DNA of 64,000 nt, taken from Dendrolimus kikuchii. Its lineage: Eukaryota > Arthropoda > Insecta > Lepidoptera > Lasiocampidae. The stretch is from contig CM034403.1 in assembly GCA_019925095.2 (NCBI GenBank), forward strand, positions 1,912,690 through 1,976,689. Direction: 5' to 3'. Position 1 is the stretch's first letter. Each line of letters starts with the position of its first letter. Shown one piece after another: positions 22,528 to 32,600 of this stretch. The position numbers were made by a program, and so were the translations under genes. The notes beneath the pieces were generated by a model. It was given only the letters and a program-made list of their open reading frames with translations, had not been told where the DNA came from and did no database searches.

Positions 22528-25500
22528 GCGTGCATGACAAGAGTTATGAATGTCAAAGAAGCAAGTGAGGTGTGTAAGAATAAGCCTAAATGGCGCTCTG
22601 TTGTTCGTACCTACCCCGCAAGGGAACAAGCGTGAAGTTATGGATGTATGTATGTATAATTTTTTTAAGTAAATTTAGTTGTATAATTATGACATGTATT
22701 TGGACATTGCACGCGTATTAAGGCTTGTGTACATACATTTTAGAAATAAATTATTCATTCATTTATAATTACCGACTTTAATACCTTTTTTTTATATTGT
22801 TGTTTCGTTTATTTGACTTCATTTTGATGACAATTTTATTTTCCAATTATTGTCTTTGTATAAGTTTGGCCTACAAGGTTAGTTCCATTATTGGTTCATG
22901 TTTTTTTTAAAATGATCTTTGTTGAATAAATATAATAACTAAATAGATGCACGGCTGAAATTGACTTGGCTCTTGTAATACTCGTTTTTGTGCTTATATA
23001 TAAAATTTTATGACAACTGGTTCATATCTAAACAGTGAAGTTAGGCAATATAGGATAACTTAATACTTATAATAAATCTGTAGACGGTCCAAGTTTGTAC
23101 AATGAACTTAGAAATAAGAAAAAACGTTAGAGGAGTCATTATGGACCAGCAGATTTCGAAAATGTAAGTTTTAGATTTTTGCATGTCTTTTTTTTTTTTT
23201 ATTGCAGGAGTTCAGCAGACAGGCAGACGGCCCACTTGATTGAAAGCGGTTACCATCGCCTATGGACATTTGCATCACCGAAGGTGCTACAAATGCGCTG
23301 CTGCTCTCTTAAAGGGGACTGGAACCTGGTCACTAATGCCGGAACACAACTCAAGGTTGTTATGGCGACATACTTTAAACCAGGGGTGGTAGCCATCCAG
23401 TTGGGCAAATGCCCTACCACCTGGAGAACCACCTTTCTATTAGAGCATCGCGTGAAGACTACTGAACGAATTTATTTATTTTTCTATTATTAACAACTAC
23501 GGACTCTAGTTCCGTACCCTTTTTTACAATTAAATTTAAGAAGTTAGGAAGTTGTACACGCTTATTTGTTACTTTGTTATTGTGTGTGACATTTAATGAA
23601 TGCATGTTTGTGTTGTGGTGTACCCTAAGAATAACTTATTATATTAATTTATTCTAATTTTAATATTAAGCTTATACTGATGCAGAGTGTATCTGTTACA
23701 TGCTGGTGTTGTGAGGAAGTGCATGTGCAGTGTGTGCCTTATGTCTATACCTATATATAAACTGACGGACTCATAAACTACATCAAAGTAATAGACGACT
23801 TTGAAATAAATATTTTAACCAAGTATGCAAACCTTCTATACAGATTTAAATTGAAACCTCTAGATTGGTTCGTGAACTTTAAAACAGCGTAGGGACATAT
23901 CCTTAAGTTTAAGTTTGTGTACTGGAAAGGACCTGAAGACTTTTTTTGAAGAAAAAACAGAAATTTAAGGAAAATTGGTTTTAACAATAGACACAAACTT
24001 TATGCAAGGGTTTATTTATGTTTTAATAAGGTGTATTACCTCCACGTGCCCTTATTACGGATTCTAATCGGTTCCGCATAGATTTTATTAGGGTTATTAA
24101 AAGATCTTGCGGAATATTGTCCCATTCTTCTGAAAGTGCTGTTCTTAGTGCTGCCACTATCGTGGGCAAACGGTATATTATCAGGGTATATCGTCAGTGT
24201 ATATTATCTTAACTAGTGCCATGTGTCTTGTTTTTCCTTTCTGTGCCTACGAATTTATATTAAACTCGCTACAGCCCTTAGGATACTTTTATCCCGAGTA
24301 CTTGCGTCGTATCGACGGGATAGACATATATAGCCAAAAAGATGGCGCTGTAATCGCGTTTTATTTTAAACTTTACTTAACTGTATAATTATAATTGTTT
24401 CGATTAATTGCAGGAACGCGTGTGAAAGTAAAGAACAACTTGAGGCACCTTTCTGGGCTAACAACACTCGGGGCGAGACCCTGGCACTGCTGAACATGTA
24501 TCCATTCGAACAATACGTCCATTTGGAGACGTGTGTACACGAGCGGAAACAAATGTATTGTAGAGAAGGCTGCAGGTAAATATATCATGAATCCGACATC
24601 GCCAGATATCATATTAGGATATTGTATTCATCTATTCATCTGCAAAAGTGGATGGATGCAGAAGTCGTGGAAGGCCACGACACACCTTCCATGATCAAAT
24701 TGATCGTGTACTAGCAGAAGGTGATGTCAGGAGCCTTAAGAACAGACGAGCGTGCATGACGAGAGCTATGAATGTCAAAGAAGCAAGTTAGGTGTGTAAA
24801 AATAAGCCTGAATGGCGCTCTGTTGTCCGTACCTACCCCGCAAGGGAACTGGCGTGAAGATATGTATGTATGTATTCATCTATTCAGATTTAAACAATAT
24901 TTTAATAATTATTGTCCGTTGTTTTAAAAGTCCGATTTTTTTTCATTGCAGGAGTTCAGCAGACAGGCAGAATGCCCACTTGATGGAAAGCGGTTACCAT
25001 CGCCTATGGACATTTGCAACACCAAAGGTGCTACAAATGCGCTGCTGCTCTCTTAAGGGAGACTGGAACCTGGTCACTAATGCCGGAACACAACACAAGG
25101 TTGTTGTGGCGGTATACTCTAGACCAGGGGTGGTCGCCATCCAGTCGAGCAAATACCCTACCACCTGGCTGTGGGTTGTTTAGTCGCCTCTTACGACAGG
25201 CCGGCAGGCCGCAGGAAATTGTATTCTTTCTCCGTTCCTGCACGGATAAAATTGGTTGGTGTAAGCGCTTGCGAAAATTTTTATCCGTGCAGGAACGGAG
25301 AAAGAATACAATTTCCTGCGGCCCGGCGGCCTGTCGTAAGAGGCGACTAAATAACCCACAGCCAGGTGGTAGAATATTTACTCGACTGGATGGCGACCAC
25401 CCCTGGTCTAAAGTATGCCGCCATAACAATCTTGTATTGTGTTCCGGCATTAGTGACCAGGTTCCAGTCTCCTTTAAGAGAGCAGCAGCGCATTTGTAGC

Positions 25501-27184
25501 ACCTTTGGTGTTGCAAATGTCCATAGGCGATGGTAACCGCTTTCCACTAAGTGGGCCGTCTGCCTGTCTGCTGAACTCCTGCAATGAAAAAATAAAAATA
25601 AAAAAATGTTTAATAATATGATTACGCCCATCATCTGGTGTCACCAGGCATTGTTTTCGTTTGAAACTCAACACCGATGGTCGACGTTTTCTAAATACGA
25701 CGAATTTAATTTATTCCCTAGAATATTTAAAGTATTCAAATTACTGAAGCTTCTTCTAGTCAAATATCAACCTAATAGACGAGTAGTTTTTGAGAAAAAC
25801 AACTGTGACACGTTTATACGTTAACACGTTCATAGCGGCACTGATTTATCTGTATTTTCCATTGATGCTGTACGGGGCGTTTTAGACCTTGTATTAAAAA
25901 TACCATTGTGGCGGCAGAGGCCTGCTAAGCCCTGTAACGTTTTATAAACTAAAATCCTTTTTTGACTTATATATATAAAAGTTTATGGATGTTTATTTGG
26001 TGTTGTGCGATACTAGGTCGACGTAATCCCGTATAAGGCAGATATACTATGGAACTCTGGCTTAATAGCACATCTTAGATATACTATATTCATCTTGGGT
26101 GCTATTTAGAAATCCGGTACACGAATTTTAAGTAGTGGGTGGGTGGAGTGGGTCGGGGGAAGGTATGCTTACCCTTTCTGCAACCCCTGTGGTCCGGAGT
26201 TCTTGAAATATTAATTTTTGGTAAACATAACCTCACCTATTTTTTCAGTAATATTATTGTTATGAGAGGTGAAAGGTCGCGGCCAGTGATTAGAACAGTG
26301 ACTTAGGTTAGGTTAGGTTAGCTTTTGACCAAAGCGTCCCAGCCGAGCGAGCGGAGCGAAGCGTGTCGCGTCAGCGGCCGGCAATTGCCAGAACTGACTG
26401 TAACCATTTACTGTTTTTTATATATACTATTTATAATTTCGTCTTTATTGGCCGCCAGTTTGAATATTTTCATGGTTACTCTTGTAATGTATATGAATAC
26501 GCTCTGTTGTGTTTCTTCTTCATTTTTTGAAGACTAACGCTGTTTTTTGGTTCTTTATGTGTTGATTACTGGCTTTCTTTTGGACTTTGAAAGGATTATT
26601 CAACTTTGGACCTATGATATAAATGCAATATTAGTGAAAAAATAAGTGAGGTTATGTTTTAAAAAAAAAAAAATTTCAAGATCTCCAGATCATAGGGGTT
26701 GTAGTAGGGGTAAGTATCCCTCCCCCTCCTCACTCCACCACCATGCTACTTTAAATTCGTGTATCAAACATCTGTAGATGTACCTTCATCTTTTTTCTAA
26801 ACTGAACCAAATTGAAGTTACGCCCTCTACATCACAGAAAAGTCTATGTCTTCCTAAGCCGTGCAGCAAGTGTGACACGTACCGGGCGACTTAGACCCCG
26901 TTTCGCAGTGAACCTGTAATTCCAGATGTGAACAGCAGTACAGGCTACACCGTCTCCTAGCGTACGACCCTCACAACGAGTGCCGCGGCATCTTCGCTGA
27001 CTGGTTCCGGTTTCCGGCCTGCTGCGTGTGCAAGTGCTACGACGTGCCAGTGGAGTTGCGGGCAAGGTCCCCGAGGATCCTCCACCCTCAATACGACGAC
27101 GATGTCAAGAGGGTGATCTACGAAGACGTCGCCAGGGACTGGTACTCCATATCCGCGTATGATGACGACGAAGATTTCTATTGA
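20281..27184 (+). CDS. Spatzle-family Toll ligand / neurotrophin-like cystine-knot protein (spaetzle 3/4-like), 5' end missing
   Basis: Four exons join in frame: 20281-20463, 20637-21403, 24414-24575 and 26926-27184, giving 456 residues before TGA. The first two carry the pro-region: a CDLTKQNYC segment, then [14 protein letters not shown] running across the splice into [12 protein letters not shown], then a long acidic and Asn/Lys/Thr-rich linker. The last two carry the cystine knot: [26 protein letters not shown], then [22 protein letters not shown], the Cys-rich hallmark of the Spatzle family. Family members are secreted pro-proteins cleaved to a dimeric ligand for Toll receptors in immunity, patterning or neural survival. 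No signal peptide is visible, so at least one exon lies further upstream, perhaps outside the window. The linker resembles larger paralogues (Spz3/4 class) rather than Spz1; I could not separate 3 from 4. A polyadenylation signal candidate AATAAA lies at 27386. Confidence 0.88.
20637..21403 (+). CDS. Spatzle-like exon b (acidic, low-complexity pro-region)
   Basis: The acceptor is ATATTTCAG and the donor is GTAAGT; 767 nt, ending in phase 2. It begins [20 protein letters not shown], followed by an acidic run (EDDEDEDD) and about 200 residues rich in N, K, T, S and E without recognisable domains. Such a poorly conserved linker between pro-region and knot is usual in the longer Spatzle paralogues. 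No dibasic RXXR furin site is obvious at its end, where VHKLRG leads into the knot exon. Confidence 0.85.
21609..21634. repeat. (AC)n microsatellite
   Basis: About 13 AC units inside the large Spatzle intron (21404-24413). Confidence 0.9.
22225..22330. mobile_element. Hairpin family C half-copy in Spatzle intron
   Basis: GACTAACGGTTTTAAGCGCG, GACATTTCAGCCACTTTTCA, GTGGCCGTGATCACGGCCAC, then CGTAGTTTTATTA. Confidence 0.55.
22440..22525. repeat. Long (TA)n microsatellite abutting an RTE tail
   Basis: About 40 TA units, directly followed by the RTE sequence GCGTGCATGACAAGAGTTAT. It probably expanded after or at the insertion junction. Confidence 0.9.
22527..22655 (+). mobile_element. RTE-LINE tail (short)
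   Basis: GCGTGCATGACAAGAGTTAT, AGCAAGTGAGGTGTGTAAGA, CCGCAAGGGAACAAGCGTGA, (TATG)n. It is inside the Spatzle intron. Confidence 0.75.
23188..23424 (-). mobile_element. SINE-like family A, short form
   Basis: Poly-T to CCCTACCACCTGG; the 5' boundary is the shared short-form point. It lies in the large Spatzle intron. Confidence 0.78.
24414..24575 (+). CDS. Spatzle-like exon c (start of cystine knot)
   Basis: The acceptor TTAATTGCAG follows a TTT-rich tract and the donor is GTAAAT. The exon is 162 nt, phase 2 at both ends. It encodes [17 protein letters not shown], then [18 protein letters not shown], then a cysteine cluster ending MYCREGC. An RTE-LINE tail with a perfect 14-bp target duplication lies just downstream of its donor (24639-24872). 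Confidence 0.88.
24639..24872 (+). mobile_element. RTE-LINE tail with 14-bp target duplication beside a Spatzle exon
   Basis: TATTCATCTATTCA at 24625-24638 and 24873-24886 bounds TCTGCAAAAGTGGATGGATG ... GGAACTGGCGTGAAGATATG(TATG)n. The duplication begins 49 bases after the exon donor at 24576. Confidence 0.9.
24936..25248 (-). mobile_element. SINE-like family A, left partner of a head-to-head pair
   Basis: Complete inverse copy from poly-T to CTGCACGGATA. The 5' end faces the 5' end of the next copy across about 35 bases. Confidence 0.85.
25281..25607 (+). mobile_element. SINE-like family A, right partner of a head-to-head pair
   Basis: Complete direct copy, TTATCCGTGCAGGAACGGAG to CTCCTGCAATGAAAAAATAA. 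With the previous copy it forms an inverted repeat of about 310-bp arms in the last Spatzle intron. Confidence 0.85.
26108..26767. mobile_element. Long-TIR element I, complete, in last Spatzle intron
   Basis: The left GGTACACGAATTTTAAGTAG and the right CTACTTTAAATTCGTGTATC are inverted. Homology extends about 150 bases inward (ACAACCCCTATG/CTGCAACCCCTGTG; CATAACCTCACCTATTTTTT and inverse). The central part has CCAGAACTGACTGTAACC and a (TTAGG)3 run. Ends about 160 bases before the terminal Spatzle exon. Confidence 0.75.
26926..27184 (+). CDS. Spatzle-like terminal exon (cystine knot core and C-terminus)
   Basis: The acceptor is TAATTCCAG and the reading frame closes at TGA 27182-27184. It encodes [19 protein letters not shown], then [20 protein letters not shown], the most conserved part of the domain, followed by about 45 residues ending in an acidic DDDEDFY tail. 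The exon is clearly GC-richer than the surrounding intron, as expected for a conserved coding exon. Confidence 0.9.
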
Positions 27185-27987
27185 CGTGGGTTTTTAATTT
27201 TTTAATCGTTGCCTTGTAGTGAAACACAAGCATGTCGGTTGAACACTGGTTTATTTGTGTCTAGTTGCCATCCGCAATTTAGGTGACACGGATTTCATGA
27301 TTTTTGACAGCTGGTCACATTCGTGGGACAAATCCCTGTTTACTGTGACATCATATATTTTGCAATTTTACACCAAAAAATTGTAAATAAAAAAAACAGT
27401 AGTTCCGTAATTAGCTTACATATATTAGATTTTGAGCTGTGACATCACGAAATTTAGGACCCCTCCCTTGTCACACAATGTCACACTTCGGCTACGTTCC
27501 ACAAGAGACTCACAACGACCACGCTCGCGACCGTGATTTTTCCCGTTTCCACTTGCTTGCCGGCGTCACAGACGTAAACTCAAGTGGAACGGTTATTCGA
27601 CCCACCTCTTGACATGGGTCGTATATAATCTAATTGTAATATCATATAATTTGGATATATTGGAAATTAATGTAGCTAACATGATGTTTATTTATTTTAC
27701 AGGTATAATCCACATTTGCCAATTTATCCGACTGTGGGATAAGATAGTTGACACTTTTTGAGAATCAGGTTTATATTGTGCCTTATGGTCTATTTTAGCC
27801 AAAATATTAATATTTCAGTAAAAAAACAACATTAACATATTTTATTTAGGAATTTTATAAATATTTTGACATTTCGTAACGAAAACGCGTCAAGCTGTCA
27901 TGGCGTCTCGCATGACGTCACGGTGTGCAAAACAAACATCTGTTTGGTTGAAGTGTTATCAAAAGTTTAAAAAATACATCATAAAAA

Positions 27988-28300
27988 ATGAATACTAATT
28001 ATTACAAGCACTATATAGTGCCGCGATGTATCAGTACAACGATAAAAACACCATAGAAACTGTTTTTTTACATGTCTAACGGGTAAACAAATAAGGAGAA
28101 AGTGGCCACATTTTTGTGAAGATCATTTTGATGTAAGTGTTTATCAGCCCTATTTATAATTCTACGTTACTAAATGATATGGAAAATTACGTATAATATC
28201 AAATAATGGGATCTATATCACACTTACGTTTGAAACCAAGCTGTTTACCTAGTGAATTTGATTGTAAGCCAGATAGAAGAAAGTGAACTTGTAGCAGTCT
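27988..28300 (+). pseudogene. THAP zinc-finger domain remnant (transposase N-terminus)
   Basis: Starting at ATG 27988 the frame reads MNTNYYKHYIVPRCISTTIK then TP, stop, KLFFYM. In another frame at 28106-28135 it reads KWPHFCEDHFD, the conserved CEDHF of THAP C2CH zinc fingers. Further on, with a stop, come LNDMENYV, then KPSCLPSEF and KPDRRK, which follow the THAP domain in insect transposon-derived proteins. The central part of the domain is shortened. Several stops and frame changes show that it is dead. Confidence 0.65.
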
Positions 28301-28933
28301 AAATCGACCATATATAACAATAAAGAACAAAAGATGATGCTATTAAGAAAGTGTGTAAATAAATCAGTTGAAAGTAGTACTGTATTACCAGTGGTGCTAG
28401 TTTAATTCTTGAAAATACTTCCAACACAACCACAGGTTCTTACATTAATAGTGAGTAGATCCAATATTAATTTTCTTGAAACAATCTAATAATAATATTG
28501 TCAATTTATTTTCAGTTTTACCCCAGGAAGAAGGTTTACAAGGTCTTAAAACAGCAAATAAATCTTTAAGTACTGATGACACATAAATATAGAAGTAAAG
28601 CTACTCAATCCAGTATTAAGCTAAGCCAGACTGTGGACCAGGCAGGATCACTAGTAGTCTTCACAAAAATCAGTTTCTTCATTTCCATTTTAAGTGAAAT
28701 ATTCTGTGAAATCATTAAGGCCATTTGGATCCAGTATAAGCAGTTTCAAAGAAATTAATAATGGAAGAAGTCACTGTGACACTGTCTTTATATACTTCAT
28801 CCGTTACTCACACAGAGTCCTCACTGTCACCATTCCACTCAACACATCCAGATCAAATCTTTCATGCAAATAAAAAATATGTAAATAAATATCCTTTCCA
28901 TGAACAATTTTACTTTATAGATGATAAGTCCAC

Positions 28934-29070
28934 TAATGGCTGGTTCCTATATCTTATAGAGTTCATTTACCTTACCATCGCTTAAAATTTGACATAAGCT
29001 TCATACAAATAATGTCAAAATTCAACTGATGGTTGGGTGAGTGAATAGTAAGATATAGGAACCGGCCTTA
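28934..29070. mobile_element. Small MITE with imperfect inverted ends
   Basis: TAATGGCTGGTTCCTATATC at the left matches the inverse of GATATAGGAACCGGCCTTA at the right; the homology extends inward through AATTTTGACATAAGCTTCAT. Length is about 137 bp. It is nested within the THAP/YqaJ transposon remnant. Confidence 0.6.
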
Positions 29071-29269
29071 AGTAGTCATGAACTAACCTAGTTACCCTAG
29101 CCCTAGAGCATGGTAGTTTAGTTAATTTATAAGATTGCCTCATTAAATGAAACTCCAAAATCATTTTGTGTTTTATTTTATTATAAAATGATGAGATCAG
29201 AACCTACCTAGTGGTTACTTTATATGTTTTGATAAAGTAATGGATACACATGGCATTTCCAAAATGGTA

Positions 29270-30150
29270 ACAAGTTGTCAGTAATAAGATCACTAACATA
29301 TTCATAACTGATTGCTACACAGAAAGTTTAAATTTTTTACTATTAGAAAAATCTAGATCCGTTACACAAAATATACATGTTTCCACAGCAGTCAAATATA
29401 TTCATATTTGTAATTGAGTATATTTGTTTGTAGGCTTCCCATCTTTAATATAGTTTGAATATGGTTTGTACTGTAGAGACACTTAATTTCTACTATGCAA
29501 TTTTCACATGTACCATCCGGTGAACCAGCAGTCATTGGATATTGTTGACTTAATATGAGACCACATTTCTTAATTTTTTTTATGAAGTTTCAGCTCCAAA
29601 TTTTCTCTGACTGTGGGTCTTGCATCTACTTACTTCAAAAGCCTGTGATGCTGTTATCCATCCATATCTTAATTCATGCCAAAGACTGCTTTTAAATTAC
29701 TCCCTTGTTTCCACTTAAATTTTTTAATGACAGCATCTGATATTACTGTATTTCTTAAAAATGACTCACATTTTTCATTATATTTTAAAACAAGTTGATA
29801 CATTAAAGTGCTGGCTGTATCACTGAGAACAGAATTATGTTGATATTTAAATAATGCACAATCCTCAAGTTTCATTTTTCGTCCTTCTTCTAAAAACTTA
29901 TAAGTACATTTGAATTTGATGGTAAACTAGGGTTACTACTACATATTTTAAACTGGTTCACAGTTGTGACAGCTTCGATTTTTTCCAATAACAGTCCGCA
30001 GAAGTGCATACTGGTTCTTCACTCCTGCGATGACGATAATTTCGATAGCACTTTATGATCTGGGTATATTTTACACTTTACAATACAGGAGTTTGCAATC
30101 ACGTTTCAAATGCACATAACTTATGGCGTCATCTCCATAACATACTCGCG
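29270..30150 (-). pseudogene. YqaJ-type (lambda-exonuclease-like) nuclease gene remnant
   Basis: Read on the minus strand with frame changes, in order: VCYGDDAISYVHLKR..CKLLYCKVYPDHKV (about 30130-30040); EDCALFKYQHNSVLSDTAS (29860); WHELRYGWITASQAFEVSRC then KTHS (about 29690-29620); and KCGLILSQQYPMTAGSPDGT followed by CENCIVEIKCLY (about 29570-29480). The last two are the YqaJ signature (ITAS, then PDG, then EIK; the acidic and lysine residues of the exonuclease core are retained). Stops and shifts between blocks show a pseudogene. The longest open part is 29669-29875. It lies tail to tail with the THAP remnant. Confidence 0.72.
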
Positions 30151-30784
30151 ATGATCTACAAAAGAAATTTCACCATTAGCATCAACATTTACGAATATTA
30201 AAATTATCATAACCTCAAAAATAATTATTAAAAAATAATACTTTGCCATATCTTAATCACAATTTTAACACTAAGTGCTATTGTTTAATGTTATAATACG
30301 TAGTATCCATAGTAGTTTGTGATGTTATATACTTACACAGAAGTTTTAAGAGCACAAATTGGTGTTAGTTGCGAAAAAGGCACCCAGCATAACAACGTCG
30401 ATTTTTGGCAAATTACCTACTGGTATTTGCTTTTATAAAACTTGCATTTATTATAACTGGTTGTTGTAGTGGTATGAACACAGTGTATAACAATGGAAAT
30501 ACTATTATTTTACAGCAAAATTACTGGAAAACGATGAATTTTCACTGAGAATTCATTATCAACTTGTTGTGTTTTGCACACTATGACGTCACGCGCTCTG
30601 ATTGGCGTTCATTGTCACGTGACTAATGGCTGCAATGTAACGATTTTATTTCTCAAAAATATAAATTAATATTTATTATTTTAATTAAAACAATTTATTT
30701 TTGACATATTTAGATCGTAATCTACGATATATATAAAAATCTGCCTATATTTTTCATACTGTCAGTATAAAGATTATTATTATT

Positions 30785-31060
30785 TTATGTTTAAGGCTTG
30801 GCAACTAGGCCTTTAAGCCAGACGCCGTTGTATTGTAGGCTACAATCGACGTCATTCAACGGAGTTCTTGTGAAAACTCGAAAGACCACATTTGGCTATA
30901 TAGTTCACATTTCTCGCAAAAACACATAATTACTATTAAAAAACTATGAATATCCTACAACTGTTGTTCATTTTGGAGTGATTTTACACATTTTTAAGAC
31001 AATAAAACTGCACAGCACAACGTCCCCTTTCAGTTCCCGCCAAAAACTCCTTAGTATAAA
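30785..31060 (-). mobile_element. Second copy of the (TAAA)-tailed retroposon
   Basis: This is the inverse of 1690-2045: it shares GGCTTGGCAACTAGGCCTTT, AACGGAGTTCTTGTGA, CACATTTCTCGCAAAAACAC and CAGTTCCCGCCAAAAACTCC. It is inserted within the 27.5-32.0 kb transposon, so it is younger than that element. Confidence 0.6.
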
Positions 31061-32250
31061 GAGGTGAACAGTACCGTACAGATTAATAAATTACTTGACG
31101 GATTAGAATATTTTTTGTTTTGCTCGCTCTAATACAGGGGTGGTTTAATAGAAAAAAAAAACAACACGTAACGCTTTTGAATTAGACATGTATTATTTCA
31201 CTCCCCATAAATTTTCCTTATCGGGTGCCTTACATAAAAATCGATTCTTAAGGACATAGACAACACTTTATTGTTTACCAAAACAAAAAATACAAAAATG
31301 CACAACAAGACAATAGTTACTTGGTAAAATAAAAGGCGGCCTTATCGCCTAAAGCGATCTCTTCCTGGCAACCTGATTCAAAGGAAATTCTTAGAAGATT
31401 CTTATTCTAAGGAGTAAACTTCAAAAAATTTTGATTTCGTGAAGTAAAGTACCGCAGATTTTAAGAACAAACATAAAGACCAGGGAAAGCAACGTTTTGC
31501 CGCGCAATTTTATTTTGTACTACCTGTGCCCGTGTCTTCGTCTGTGTGGATTTTTTTTTCGCGGAACCTTAATTATAAAAGTAGCCTAAGTCAAGCCTAA
31601 TAACATGAGCTATTTGCTAGTGAAAATCCCGTCAAAATCATCCAGATAGACAAAAATTCCAAAAATCGTATTTTCGGAATGTCCTGGTCCGAATTATCCA
31701 CCTGATGTTTTTTACGATTTATTTTGACATTACAAACAGACACTTCAATTTTATTTATCTGTATAGATAAGTTTATATTGTTGTTGTTGTGAAGTAGGTG
31801 TTGATCACAGAGTATTCATTTTCTCTATTGATTGACATTGAAACAGGCGCGATTTTCATATTAACCAATGACATTTAAATTCGTGTATTTCGTCGATAAT
31901 GACACTAACGCTCCACAATCCGTTCCACTGGGGTTTATGATTGTAAACGCCCGCAAGCAAGTGGAACGGGAAAAATCGCGATCCTTAACGTGGTTGTTGT
32001 GAGTCTCATGTGGAACGTAGCTTGGTTAAACGAGCACAGATTATAATAATATAAAATATATCTGACAAGGCAGTTGGGATTTCGTTTCTTTGCTTACCAT
32101 TATGACGAAATAAATTCTATTCTATTTAGCGTATAATGACTCCAACGCATTCGGCCTTAGATCATATAAACGTCACCTTATAACGACCAAATAAACGTTT
32201 TTTCTTTCTTTCTTCTACCTTTATGCATTCGGCAGTAGTTTTGCCAAACT

Positions 32251-32600
32251 AAGGCTACGTTCCACATGAGACTTACAACGACCTCGTTCAGGACCACGAT
32301 TTTTCCCGTTCCACTTGCTTGCAGGCGTTACAATCTTAGGTGCTAGTGAAAGGCATTAGGGAGCGTTGATGTCATTAACGAAGAAACACACAAATGGCAT
32401 TGGTTGATTTGAAAATCGCGCCTATTTCAATGTCAATCGCTAGACAGAATTAATGTTCTGCGGTCGCCCAGTCCCCCACTTCGACCCACCTCTTGAAATA
32501 GATCTTTGTGAGCGCTGCGTTATATAAAATTTTGACGTCATTAGTGACGTTTTCGCCACGACCATAACGAGCGTGGTCGCTATGTGGAATGGCTGACGGA
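32251..32600. mobile_element. Short non-autonomous relative of the 27.5-32.0 kb transposon, upstream of VRK1
   Basis: It begins AAGGCTACGTTCCACATGAG, like the end of the larger element, and shares about 190 bases with the inverse of 31840-32024 (CCCGTTCCACTTGCTTGC, GAAAATCGCGCC, TTTCAATGTCAATC). A diverged inverse end, GTGGTCGCTATGTGGAATGG, lies near 32570-32590. It sits about 570 bases upstream of the VRK1 start codon. Confidence 0.6.

Larger units (their letters stand above)
27487..32024. mobile_element. Decayed two-gene DNA transposon (THAP + YqaJ genes; ISL2EU/PHIS-like)
   Basis: Inverted ends bound this block: GGCTACGTTCCACAAGAGAC at the left and its inverse (GAGTCTCATGTGGAACGTAG) at the right end. 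Both are followed inward by related ACGACCACG..TTTTTCCCGT and CACTTGCTTGC sequence. Inside are a degenerate THAP-domain gene on + and a degenerate YqaJ-nuclease gene on -, convergent. A second inner inverted pair, TGACGTCACGGTGTGCAAAA (about 27914) and its inverse near 30570, may mark the true ends of an older element. From memory of the literature, ISL2EU-type (PHIS superfamily) transposons carry a THAP-containing transposase and a YqaJ-domain partner; that association is recalled, not tested here. The DDE nuclease part is not seen and is probably deleted. A LINE tail (30785-31060) and a small MITE (28934-29070) are nested inside. Confidence 0.6.

Noticed and set aside
25014..25516. Open frames of 161 codons on both strands
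   Set aside because: They run through two head-to-head copies of family A; the same pseudo-peptides (e.g. [15 protein letters not shown]) recur at every copy of the repeat, with no splice or start context.
26844..27065. 73-codon minus-strand frame rich in Arg/Thr
   Set aside because: It is the antisense shadow of the terminal Spatzle exon.
28576..28985. Two open frames of 60 and 74 codons after the THAP remnant
   Set aside because: They contain weak traces of the transposase linker but no DDE catalytic motif, and a MITE interrupts the second; kept only as part of the decayed transposon.
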